Shown here: positions 20,440-31,265 of the stretch, piece after piece
Layout of the letters: each line of letters starts with the position of its first letter
How positions within the stretch are numbered: position 1 is the first letter of the stretch
Source: Chondrus crispus
Lineage: Eukaryota > Rhodophyta > Florideophyceae > Gigartinales > Gigartinaceae
Assembly (NCBI RefSeq): GCF_000350225.1
Contig: NW_005179241.1
Span: forward strand, 362,264 to 426,263
DNA length: 64,000 nt
Direction of reading: 5' to 3'
Notes under the pieces: generated by a model
Told to the model about the DNA's origin: nothing
Seen by the model: the letters and a program-made list of their open reading frames with translations, nothing else
Database searches by the model: none
Translations under genes and position numbers: made by a program

Positions 20440-21060
20440 ACCAGGGCTTTACGCGAGATCGCGATACCACCACCCAGACTGAGCTCCGCTCGTTTTTGGG
20501 TTTGTGCAACGTCTATCGACGATTTGTACCGAACTACGCCCACAGGGCGGCGCCGTTGAACAAGATTCTCAGGAAGGGGCAACCAGTACAGCTGGAACCC
20601 TTTGGAGAGAACGAGATCAAGGCCTTCGATACCCTGAGAGAAGCGGTGATATCCCCGCCAATTTTGCCGTTGCCCAAGGCCGGTTTGCTATATTCGATGG
20701 ACACAGACGCCAGCGACTACCAAGTCGGCACGACGCTCTTCCAATCATGCGAAGATGGAGAGAGGAAGCTTATCAGGTTCTGGTCTCGATCACTACACGC
20801 TGCAGAGCGAAATTACTCCACTCCGGAGAAAGAATGTCTCGCTGTTGTGTGGGGTGTAGTGACGCTGCGCTACTATCTCCAAGTAACACGGTTCACGGTA
20901 CACACCGACCTTTCTTCCCTCCGCTGGTTAATAGAGATCACAGACCGATCAGGCCGTCTGATGAGGTGGCGACTCCGTGTTGGAGAGTTTGACTTCGACA
21001 TGAAGTACAAGAAGGGTATGCTCAATACCCAAGCCGACCCGTTATCGCGACTGTGTACAT
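20440..21060 (+). pseudogene. G3 pol: connection and RNase H
   Basis: F-L-G-L-C-N-V-Y-R-R-F opens the connection region. RNase H carries M-D-T-D-A-S-D-Y-Q-V-G, E-R-N-Y-S-T-P-E-K-E-C-L-A-V-V-W, V-H-T-D-L-S-S-L-R-W-L and N-T-Q-A-D-P-L-S-R-L. These are the standard Gypsy RNase H motifs, including the acidic residues of the active site. Confidence 0.88.
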
Positions 21061-21399
21061 CTGGGGAGACGACAGTCCCCGTTGCTGAAGATATCGCATG
21101 CTTTCTGGGAGATTTCTCCGAAATGGAGCAAGTCGATCAGTTTTCTGACGACTTCGAAGATCTCGAGTCGGCAAGCTTTGACGCGATATTGAAAACGGAA
21201 CGCTACTCGACTGACGAGCATTTATTGGATCCTATCACAAGGGAAGAGATGCTACGTCGTCAGCTGACATATTCATTCTGTGCCGGAATTAGAATGCGAA
21301 TCAATCGCGGGGATGACATCCCCTTCGCCACTGAAGAGGGCGGGGTTCTCGTCAGGAGCGTAAATGCGACACCGCAAGTGGTGGTGCCACAGGACCTCC

Positions 21400-22430
21400 A
21401 AGCGTGGATTCTCTATATGGAACATCATGCATTGCTTGCCGGTCACCCCAGTGGCAGGAAGATGTTCTACACTTTAACTAGAGATTGCGACGGGCCATCG
21501 CTGGCTGTAGATTGCTACGCAACTGCAAGTAAATGCATACATTGCGCTAAAGAGCAAGTCAAACTTCGGAGGAAGACTAAACGCCTCAAGCTGTTCCCAG
21601 CTACGGCGCCTCTCGAGTCGCTTTCGATCGATCTCCTTGGGGAGTTAATCCGTACACCTCGCGGAAATCGTTGCCTCTTGGTGATCACAGATCGCTTCTC
21701 CAAGCTGATCCGCACTGTGCCTCTCAAGAGGATTACTGCCGCAGAAATTGAGAAGGCTTCGTACAGCATTGGGTGTTGTCTACAGACCACCAGTCACGGT
21801 GCTGGCAGATAACGGAAAGCAATTTGTGTCCCGACTCTTCCAAGAGATTTACCGCATTCTTGGCATCAAGAACGTCTTTAAAACGACCTACCACCACCCA
21901 AAAATGGGCAGGTGGAGCGCTTCAACAGGACAATTCTGTCAGCGCTTCGACATTATGTCGCTGAACACCCAAAAGACTGGGAACTTTTCACTGATGCGCT
22001 TAGGTATGCGTACAGTACGCAAACGCACAGTACCACCAACCTCGCCCCCTTCGAGCTCGTGTAATCGCCACCACCGCGTGCCCTATCGCTACAGGCAGAA
22101 CCTCAGCTCGAGGAAGTTGGCCCTACCAACTATCACGCCAAGTGACGAGTCTGGCGTCGTGGGCTCATGAATACGACTCAAGCCGAAATGAGGAAATCTC
22201 AAGAGCGCTACTGAGCGAATTACGACAAAAGAATACGCTATTCTATGGCGGAGTACCGTCCCGGGACGCATGTTTTCGTTCGAAGGGACTACGCTAACCC
22301 TCGCAGCGATACTCGCCATAAGTTGGCGACAATCGCTGATGGACCCTTTCGGGTTTGTGAGGTCGACAAAGACACCGTTTTCATCCAGAGGGGCGAACAG
22401 CAGGAAAGCTTTACTCGCGATCGGGTTGTA
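21400..22430 (+). pseudogene. G3 pol: integrase
   Basis: The zinc-binding part has H-H-A-L-L-A-G-H-P-S-G-R-K and C-I-H-C-A-K. The core has S-I-D-L-L-G-E-L, L-V-I-T-D-R-F-S-K, L-A-D-N-G-K-Q-F and L-G-I-K-N-V-F-K-T-T-Y. A G-P-F-R-V module (about 22335-22370) follows, as is usual in chromoviruses. It is broken in several places. Confidence 0.8.
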
Positions 22431-22939
22431 CCTGCTCCGATTCCGCCGGATCCTCCTCAAACGCCCCGTACGGCGGAAGAAGCCGAAGGGACAACGGAAA
22501 ACAGTCCCCCACGACGAACCGCGGGACCAGCTTCACCTATCAACTCTATTATGGATCTAATAAACGCGCCCACTCGCGGTCTGGTGGATCTACCGGAAGT
22601 ACAGCCACGTCGTGTTCAGACGTCAACGGGTGTTTGGAACCGTCGGGATATTGGACAGACACCGCCGTCACGGTGAACCATCCTTGATGGTACAACGGAG
22701 TCGCTCACGAAAACGAACCACCAGCCGGACACCCAGGAGAGCGGTGCGATTGCCGACGTCTCTGAGACACTTTCTATCGAAGAAAAAGCCGAAACGGCAC
22801 CGAAGTCTAGTCCAGATGACGGCATCGATGTCCACATGCGAGATGGTGATCATTCGCAAATTTCACGACAATCGCGTGAGCCCCTCGACCCGGTTGAGGA
22901 CCTCTTTCTAGCTCCACTTCATCAACCCGGCGACGTACA

Positions 22940-23130
22940 TCGGCTGATTATGACTACATTGTGGACAGAATCATCGCCCATCGGTACGATGAAAGACGAA
23001 AGCACGTCTTTCGAGTGAGATGGTACGGCTACACAGCGGAGGAGGACACGGAAGAACCAATTAGTCACCTCCGTCGGAGCCATGTAATTTTTTATTGCAA
23101 GCGAAAGGGATTGAAAGTCCCAGACTCGAT
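22940..23130 (+). pseudogene. G3 pol: chromodomain
   Basis: A chromodomain at the integrase C-terminus, reading Y-I-V-D-R-I-I-A-H-R-Y, then F-R-V-R-W-Y-G-Y and E-E-D-T-E-E-P-I. In known chromoviruses this domain guides insertion towards particular histone marks. The G2 copy is at 40060-40260. Confidence 0.82.
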
Positions 23131-23311
23131 CACCCAAGCGAGACAAGGGTACATTCAAGGCGCAAGTGGTTTCTCTTCACCTAAAAAGAATGTATACATG
23201 CCCTATGGCGCTACTGTACGCCGGCTACCGCTTCGTGCATACTCCTGAATGGCGTTGTGAACTCCTCATGGAGCTAAAAAGAAATGCAGGGTGAACCGGT
23301 CCGCCATCGCG

Positions 23312-24934
23312 TCACGCATCGCGAACAGACTCTGTGGGAGGGCGAGCCTCCCCACTCGGCATGTCGGACATCTTCGGGCTTGCCGGAAAACGTCCGGACA
23401 CAGGGCGTCGCACTGAAGCCGCGAGAGCAGAGAGCGAGTCTTTCTCGGAAGCGACGTCGACCCCAGCGTCACGCAAAAAGTTGCGTACGATATCCATTTG
23501 GTTGTCCCCAATTTCGCGAGCTGGCTGAACCCGGTGAACAAGTATACCGGCTCCAGCGGAATCATCCGCCACTTCGGCGTTACTCACATTGAGTATAGGG
23601 CCTCCTGTCGAATCGGGAGTCTCTGTGGGCGCCACTTGGCGAAGTTCACGACTCATTTCGTCATCTTCGACGTCTTCTTCCCCATAGTCCTCCTGCTGGA
23701 ATCCACTGACGTCGGCGAGAAGCAATATGCGCACCCCGACGATGGCTGTCAGGGATAAAACGCTGCGCGTCAGCGACCTTCTCCGCCCTTCTGGCGTACA
23801 TTCTTGATGATCCTAAGGATCATATAATACAAAGTCGCCACTGGTGGCGCTTTTCGCTATAGGCGAGCGATCGCGAATTCTTGAACCGCGTTGCTGATTC
23901 TGCGGATTAATCGCGTCCCAGTTGATCTTTTCTACCTTATTAATAAGGAAAAGAAGCTCTTCATAGTTGCGAGTAGAACCCAATGCCGTGGATAACTCCA
24001 TTTCGCGAATATAATACCGCAGAGTCGGGGGCACCCAGAGCAATCTAGCTCTGTCGTATACCTTCTGTAGGAGCACGGCTCCAACCTTGGCCACCCACTC
24101 GCTGTAAAATAGCGTCCACACGCCAGAATAGCAGTAACGGATCAAGCGCCGACCTGCGTACGTGAGTACCGGTGGCAGGTCCACGAAATATCCGCCAGGC
24201 ATCTCGAACATTCCCCAATGTTCGATGATCGAGACATACCTGTCTCGATAACGCGACTCCGCGATCTTCTCAAGCTCCATCATTTGATATGGAACAAGGA
24301 GTCCGAAACGCGATCGAACACGACGCTCCCACTTCATGTGGCTTCAGAAGACTTCATCGTCATATCGACGTAGAAAGCGGAACTCAACACGGAAGATGGA
24401 GCGACAATGTCGGAGCGCAGCGTCACACGGTTGCGGACTCCCCCGCCACTGTTCGACGTCTTGCAGTAACGCCGCAAGGCGATCGCCGTAGAGCTCTTCT
24501 CCGCTGGTGTGACAGAGGTGGAAATCGAACCCATATTCTTCGGGGACAGGCGTTGTGCCGGGGAACCGATGGAAACGTTGATGCACCAATTTGGTGAAGG
24601 TGACGCGAGCCTCACGCACGGGTTCCCGACCAGGCGAGCCGTCGAGCCACGTGACTCTTCTTTTAAGGTCGGCGTCCATCGCCACGCAGTGGAGAGCCCA
24701 ATCGTCGCTTCGGACAGCCCCTAGTATGAGCCCGTCGGGCAGAATACTCTCTCGCAAATATTGCGTAATTAATGGGCCATCGGGGTAGCTCACGGGGTCC
24801 TGTCACGGCGCTCTCGCGAAGAGCTCGGCATGCTCAATCGGATCTTTCCCGACAAAATCCCCGACGTGGCGGAAAACACGGCGACGCGCAGGTGCCCGAA
24901 TGAACCCGGTTTCGAAGCCGTCAGATTGCGACAT
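23312..24934 (-). pseudogene. G3 antisense accessory gene (copy B), unknown family
   Basis: The gene is coded opposite to G3 pol and converges on it with little spacing. I take the ATG at 24934 (M-S-Q-S-D-G-F-E-T). It starts about 220 bp inside the 3' LTR. It is diverged from copies A and C but keeps P-V-L-T-Y-A-G, W-T-L-F-Y-S-E-W, K-V-G-A-V-L-L, W-D-A-I-N-P-Q-N and F-V-L-Y-D-P. The C-terminal region is acidic (E-D-Y-G-E-E-D-V-E-D-D-E) and ends with a small conserved segment (V-R-N-F-L-R-D-A-G-V-D). It is broken about two times. No known domain is evident. Confidence 0.7.
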
Positions 24935-25156
24935 GACGAAGTTCTGATGAAAGGAAAAACGCGCAGATATGAGTCAGAAACGCTGCAGATTGTGAAAGAA
25001 CGCTCGTAGTCGCGAAAGTGGTGTGACTGGTACGCCAAGAATGGCGGAGGACTGCATGGACGCGCAAAAGGTCTTGTGCAGGACTGCCCTGCAAAGTGGC
25101 GAGGAAATGGGACGCTTGCAAAGGCGGATCGGCACGACCCTTGAAGAGGGGGGTGA

Positions 25157-26056
25157 TGTAGTGCAGTGACCCTGCGTACTGTATGCCTGCTCATCGTCGT
25201 CGCCGGGCCGCGCTCCCTGCCTTTGAGACGTGGATCACACGTGTACTGTGCGTGGTGCAACGCCGAATTTTTATTTCCAACAATTTCTTGGCTTTGCACT
25301 GGCGCCCTGGAGTGCGCGCCTAGACGTTACAAACACGTGTACCGTAAGAGAAAGTATCCAAAACGTCCGCGGACGTTTTCGATGAACTGTGAGTTAACTT
25401 GTGTAATGTAGGACTCAGTATCCAAAACGTCTGCGGACGTTTTCGATGATACCACACGTGTTCAATACGTGTACCCTACGTGTACACACGTATACACATG
25501 GTGCGCACAAGTTTCTACGCTAATTGTCGTCTAATGCCAAGTGGCAATTTTAATGGCAATTATTAATTTTAATTACCCATTTAATAACCGACGCCAACGA
25601 CGGCGCTCGGCCAAGATAGGTCGGGTGCCGGAGGGCGATACAGAAAAGAGGCGTCAGGTGATTTTGTAGGATCCTCTATGGTTCCTATCTAGTTGGCTAA
25701 GTCTGGTACCTGCACCCTTCGTCGTCATCCTTTCTCTTGTTTTTCCTTTACTTTTTCGGCTATTTTCTACATTTCTACACGACTTGTCTTCTTCGTTCTT
25801 CTTTTGTCTTTCTTTGTTTTGTTCTCGATCGACGCTAGCAATAGCGGTTTGCGACGCAACCGCCACACCCTCCCCTTTTAGTTACTCGATCCCGAATACC
25901 CCTTCACGCGCTGACAGCCACTCTACCTGTGATTCTCGCGTTTCTCTGAGCTACCACAGACAGAGAGCCCCGAACACCCTAGTGGTGACTGGAAATACCG
26001 CTTTGCTTCAGAGCGAGATTTACGCCCTCGTTGGCGAGTGTGTCCACTGCACTACA
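25157..26056 (+). repeat. G3 3' LTR
   Basis: A 900-bp LTR from TGTAGTGCAGTG to CACTGCACTACA, so its ends form an inverted repeat of about 12 bp. A purine tract (GAAGAGGGGGGTGA) precedes it at 25143-25156. It contains ACACGTGT at 25237-25244 and again near 25334, and two nearly identical 20-bp palindromes (25360-25379 and 25424-25443). The middle has little similarity to the G0-G2 LTRs. Confidence 0.82.
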
Positions 26057-26640
26057 TAGAGGGTAGTTCATGGAAGTTCCTTATCACAAAAGAAACTTGA
26101 TTGTGGAGCAGAGAGCATTGAGCAAGTCCATGTCTTCTTTGATGATTACAGTGGAATGGATATTCAAGAAAGTGAATATGTATGTCTCTACACTGGGTAC
26201 AGTGTAGAGACATACATGCAGTCGACTACAGACGCAAGATGAAGGTAACCAATCTCCTGTCGGATCACTGTACATGGCTAGCATGCAACTTTGTAATACG
26301 AGGAATTATGTATATGGTAATCAGATATCGAGCTAATTCAAGTGGGATTCGCCGATTTCGAAGGACCACCTCGAGCATAAGAGCTCACCTTTACCTCGCA
26401 TATCGTCCGGCCAGGCAGAGCGAGGTGGATCACGGGCGGAAGAGGAGCGACGACCAAGTTTGTTCAAAAGCTCGCAGGTTCTCCGTCGCGGACTTGGTCC
26501 GCAGTCACGCTTCGAGCCCCACCCGAGCGGAAACTCGGCAGAGATACTCTGTAAGAACGCTTTTTTCTTTAGTAAACAACAATGGAAAGCGGGCCCAAAA
26601 TCCATTTATCTAATTCTTGTTAAGGGCTTGTATCAGTAAC
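26057..26640. other. Unassigned sequence with a perfect 18-bp hairpin
   Basis: Sequence to the right of G3 with no convincing gene. A perfect inverted repeat (arms 26178-26195 and 26200-26217, 4-nt loop) starts ATGTATGTCTCTACACTG. A short plus-strand stretch near 26255-26335 vaguely recalls Copia RNase H (V-G-S-L), but I do not rely on it. Confidence 0.4.
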
Positions 26641-26646
26641 TTGTAC

Positions 26647-27420
26647 GAAGCTAACCGTAGCTCCTGCATCTTCTAAAACTCCTCCCTTCTCTCCTCACGT
26701 TCGCGCTCGCGCTCCACGCGATGGGCCTTGCAAAGTCCGCGTTCAAACTAAAGCCGCTCGCGGTCCAGCTCAATTGGCACAAGGTCCGAATCGCGCAGGT
26801 TCGAACTGAAAGCCACCATATCCATAGAAGGGCCAGCTCGCAGAGGTCCTCCCTTTGACTTCTTCTTTCCGGTCCAGTTTGTTCTGCTTCTGAGCCGTTT
26901 TCCAAATCCTTTCTCTTTGTTGCAGAGGCAGTAAGCGACTTTGTAATTGGTCCTTCTCTTCATCGCGCTCGCGCTGCGCAGTCTTTTCAGCAGCTTTTGT
27001 CGCCAAAACTTCATCCCGGGCTTGTCCCATATCCATCAGCAGCTCGTCCAGCTCTCCAACGTAACCTTCCATATAAGACATACGACGTTTGCTGCTATCG
27101 CGCCTGTCCAATTGGTCCTCATCGCACTTGTATCCGTCGCGCACGCATTTACATCACACTTTCTCATGCATCGCGGCATTCGAATCGACATTTACTGCGG
27201 TTCTTTACATCTGCCTGGTTTTTGTCGAAACGCAGCAGAGGGAGTTCTATCGCCCAGGACTTCTCACACAATGCAAAAGTCCTCGTTGGCTGAGAACCAT
27301 GATTGCTGCCCGGCCTTGCTTTTTGCCTGTTCCAGCATCATCGATAGCCGCTGTAGGGGAGCAGGGAATGACTTCGGACATCTAGAGAAGGGAAGAGATG
27401 CAGATGATGGGTGAGATAAA
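26647..27420 (-). pseudogene. Charged coiled-coil-like coding remnant
   Basis: About 125 codons on the minus strand (27144-26770) are open and encode a highly charged, Glu/Arg/Lys-rich helix-forming protein (G-Y-V-G-E-L-D-E-L-L, A-A-E-K-T-A-Q-R-E-R-D-E-E-K). Adjacent frames continue the bias (L-D-R-E-R-L; E-R-E-R-E-E-R-R) and, upstream near 27310, contain F-S-A-N-E-D-F-C-I-V. The arrangement recalls Myb/trihelix-like proteins with a C-terminal coiled coil, such as the second protein of Harbinger DNA transposons. That identification is weak. It could be an unrelated host gene remnant. Confidence 0.35.
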
Positions 27421-29639
27421 GATGACGTAGAGTGCAGTTGGCGCATAATAAGCAAATAATTGCTTACAAGACTGGCAATCACAATTTCTCTAAAGGCTCT
27501 CTTATTGTGCAAATATAGTCACGACCGAATTGCGGAATCCTGCAAAATTTTACAGGAGTCAAAACTATTGCAGACTTCTGCAATCATAATTGCAGGGTTG
27601 TCTAGGCATAGTCTCACTACTATTCTCTTGCAGTAACGCATCCTCGTCTCTCGCCAAAGAATGCCCGTACTCCACGATTTGGCTCTGTTCAATAGGCAGA
27701 TTCTACTGCCATTCAAAAACTGGTGCCCTCTCTTAACACACGACACTATTTATCCTCCAATTATGCAAAGAAGGGCACACATCCGTAACCTCCGCAAGAA
27801 TAAACTACGAATCAATTGGGCTTCGGGAAGAACTTTCCAAATCGCCTGCCAGCTTCCCCTACCTCTAAGTTTCTTTACCAATGAAACCGGAAGTTCCCTC
27901 TCCAGGATCACAACGGGATTTAGCTTCTGGTTTGGTACTGCGCCCGATTTGAATGAGTTCCGATAAAAGTTCGGAAAATATTTGAACGTTAAAAAGTCTG
28001 GGAAATTTTACTTTCCAGTTCAGGAAGCCTGAATCAGTGGTTCTATCGACTCAATGTTTGATTCTGTACGGGTTGCTGTGGTTAGTTGGCAGTTGTCGCC
28101 TGTCTTCCCCTTCGGTTCCGAGCTTAGAAGTAAAGCTTTCTTTTTTATATACTTCTACATTTTAGCTAGCACACACAAGACGCTGGGTTTAATACAGGAC
28201 CACAAAAGCTTTCTATACAGGTATTAGCCAAAAATGCACCCAATTTCCTAGCATTCTTTTGACAACCCTATTTCTACCCTCACCATCGTCTGGACGGGCC
28301 TCCAGATGTCTCTGCGCATCCCTTTTTGGGGCATGCAATTGCATGATGGCCAGTTCTTTTAGAGGAAAAACGGTGGGAAGCTACAGTAAGCTGTCAGGTT
28401 TTTTTCAGGTCCCCGATTGCAGTCTAAATCAGGACGAAATTTTGGGTCCGAAAAAGACAGTAATTTAGGCCAGCGTTACACTGATGCGCAGCCTCATGGA
28501 TCTCAATGGGCAATATACATGAATGCGTTATCCCGCAGAACAGAACTAGTCTACTTTCAAGAAAGTAGACGTGAAACTACCCCGTGCATTCTGAAACATC
28601 TCGAAAGATCATACATAACTTCCTCAATCGACATAGATTTAAATATATTCACGTCAAAAAAGTAAAGAGTCTGCGGTCGAATGCATATTCGCTTTGAAAT
28701 GTCACGGCACACATTTCAACAGTGTTGTGGCCATGAAACCATTCAATATGACATCTCCAGCGCAGGCTTTCGACATGGACCAGCCCCGAATATCGTTCGC
28801 GAAAAGCGTTCTTTGTTCTCTCCGTAACGACGTTGGGAAGCAAAACGCTATTATGTTACAAGACACCGCTCGCACAAAGAGTACTCTTTATGCCGTCACC
28901 TTTATGTCCATTTTGCAGGAGACGTAAATGTATATAAGCCAATAGTAATATTTCCAGGACAGTAGCCACACTACCGATTGATAAAAGAACAAATACAATC
29001 ATTTCTCTCTAAACTGACGTATTTGTGTCTGTTTTATCGTCCGATTTCAGGGGCCATCTATGCAGTTGTTATGAATCTGCCTACGAAGGTCGTTCAGGAA
29101 TCTGTGAATTGGGAAATGTCTGATACTTGTTCTCAATGGCTATTGCACATATGATCAGAACTGTTTCCTAAATTTCATGAAACGTTACCTGCAAAAACTT
29201 CCCAGGAGCTGGAGCCGGCCGATGCGACCGTTTTCGAGGCATAAACATCTTGCTTGAATGCTAAATTGTACTGTTTTGGTCCGGAAGATTCAACATTCAA
29301 TTCCGTCAAAACTTATTCGTTTATCTACAATGCTTTCACAATAGCATTTTACGCCCAACAATACAGACCTGTTTTGTTAGAGATGGGATGTAGGGTAAAG
29401 ACGAGTAAGAAATAGATTTAAAGGCCTTGTGTAGACTGATAGAAATGGGAGATGAGATAACTGTTCTGCTCAACATTATTACCATCAACAATAAATACCC
29501 ATGAAGGTTTACTGAGGTATGGGCATGTAGAGGAGACGCGTGTCAGGATAAAACACGGGCATTTTATTCTTTTTGGCAGCGCGTTAAATAGATGGTTACT
29601 CAAAACGGAAGTTTCAAACCAGTATGTCGCACTCCTATT
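27421..29639. other. Unassigned sequence, no gene recognised
   Basis: AT-richer than the elements on either side. Only short open frames, none recognisable. A perfect 10-bp inverted repeat separated by AA lies at 28549-28570 (GTCTACTTTC / GAAAGTAGAC). I see no tRNA, rRNA or LTR end here. Confidence 0.4.
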
Positions 29640-30900
29640 TTGGACACCAATTTCATTGCAGTCAACAAACACCCCCAGACCGGCCAAACTCCTCCTGCCT
29701 TTTAAAATCTGGGACAATATTAACTGCAGTGAAGGCCCTCTTGTATGCATCTCTAGTCATGTACAGTAGATGCAAAACATCAAAAATCGTGTCTTACGAA
29801 ACATTCCATCTGAACAGAAAACTCCTTTTAGATATCATTTTAAAAGGGGAAACATACCTACGTCCATGGGCTGCGTGGTTCCACTAGTATGTGTGAGAGG
29901 ACAGTACGAAATTGTGTTGTCGGCTCTGTGCATTTCGAGGAAATTAACATCCCGATGGCTACTCTATTCATCGTAGAGTAATATTACCTTTCTTTTGCTC
30001 GTGGTTTTGTAGGCGATGTCGGTAACAAATTGATCGAGCCAACGTTCAATATTTGATTTGTCCACTCTTGCAACTTCTCTACCAATGATCATGAGACTTA
30101 CACTGTAGAGACAGTCAGCCAGTGATGCAAGGTCGGCTCTGTTTTTTCTCCCTATAATTTTGCAGGCCTCTTTAGTTCCTTGTGTATTATACGTGGGCGT
30201 CCGCAGTCCCCATTTTCAAATACTATATGCATTACTGTCACTCTGCTCATGTTCTAAATTTGCGACATTCTTGTCTTCTAATGTCCGCTTGTGCCTGCCT
30301 TGAGTATAAATATTGTATGCCTCCCTCTGTCAGCATCTTTGTTCGAGGAAACGCCACATTCCTCTAATCGGCGAATTGGCCGGGGTGATACCACGTTCTT
30401 TAACCAAGGCATCGACAGTAGCCAAATAAGTGGCGAAACCTTCAACCTCCGCAGCCTTCCAAAGTTACTGCTCTCACGAGGAAGGGCTGCTACGCTTGGT
30501 TGGGACTTCATGTCTTCGCTGAAACGCCTTGAAGATTTTGGTGCCTGACGGTTTTTGGAACATCTTCCGCTTCGGCGATGTTAAGGGATCTTCTCAACCA
30601 TTAAGGCAACAGCTTCAGCAATTCCAGAACGACGAAGGAGAATGCCCTTATCAGATTGGACAGTTAGAATCTCTTCTACCATTTACCTTCTTCGCGCGTC
30701 AGCCCAGGGCTCCAAAAATGAGGCCTTTCATTAGATGCATTCATAACTTTTTCGGTTTTCTGAAGCTTATAATGAAATCCGGGCAGTGGGATTCAGGTAC
30801 CTTTCGCAGCCTCACGCACAGTTTCTCCCGCCCCGAATGTGACGAGGGCTTTCGGATCGAGAGCATGCTTGCGATTATTTGCGTCAACGTGGTTAGTCAT
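29640..30900 (-). pseudogene. Decayed pogo/Fot-like (DDE_1) transposase
   Basis: Scattered minus-strand frames spell the landmarks of a Tc1/mariner-superfamily pogo-type transposase in the right order. Near 30800 is a psq-type helix-turn-helix segment (V-R-E-A-A-K, then I-P-L-P-G-F-H). A proline-rich R-P-H-F-W-S-P-G-L-T-R-E-E-G segment follows near 30710. Near 30420-30350 are A-L-V-K-E-R-G-I-T-P and E-E-C-G-V-S-S-N-K-D, matching the N-M-D-E-T-G-V motif with its first acidic residue changed. Near 29960-29860 are D-E-Y-S-S-H-R and T-Q-P-M-D-V-G-M-F, matching D-G-H-x-S-H and Q-P-L-D-V-G-V-F. Near 29740-29680 is A-Y-K-R-A-F-T-A-V-N-I-V. Many stops and frameshifts make it non-functional. I could not find its terminal inverted repeats. 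Confidence 0.72.
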
Positions 30901-31265
30901 GACGAAAAGTTTGAGCAGCAAAGAGAAATGAGAAATATTGGGGAGGGTATAATTACCAGAGTATGATTTCTGGAAGGGAGGACGAGACTAGCCCTTCAGA
31001 TGATCTGATGTCTTCTTTCCTCAGAGTAGAGCAAGGTAGTACTTATGCAATATTTTACGTATCCTCTCGTCGTAAGCCCGCGAAACTTCCATGTCAGTTG
31101 CTACGGAAATGGCGGGCCTGGATATATCATGGTGGGCCGCCTGATACATTTCTTTCCAATATGGCAACCTGTTACACTGGATGGATCGAAACCTATCCTT
31201 GATTCACTTTACTTGTCATTAAGCGTTATCTGACTTTATACTGAGTCTCATTGCATTATACCTAG

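Larger units (their letters stand above)
16888..26056 (+). mobile_element. G3: chromodomain Ty3/Gypsy element, 3' portion
   Basis: A plus-strand Gypsy of the same broad family as G0-G2 but clearly diverged. From the left come gag (interrupted by a solo LTR), protease, RT, RNase H, integrase, chromodomain, an antisense accessory gene and the 3' LTR. Its 5' part lies beyond G1. Unlike G2 it has almost no spacer between the chromodomain and the antisense gene. It is the oldest layer of the left stack by nesting and is decayed, with about ten breaks. Confidence 0.85.

Noticed and set aside
26230-26340. Possible Copia RNase H fragment on the plus strand
   Set aside because: Only a short V-G-S-L-like string and a later N-Q-I-S match. 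Too little for a call in an AT-rich stretch.
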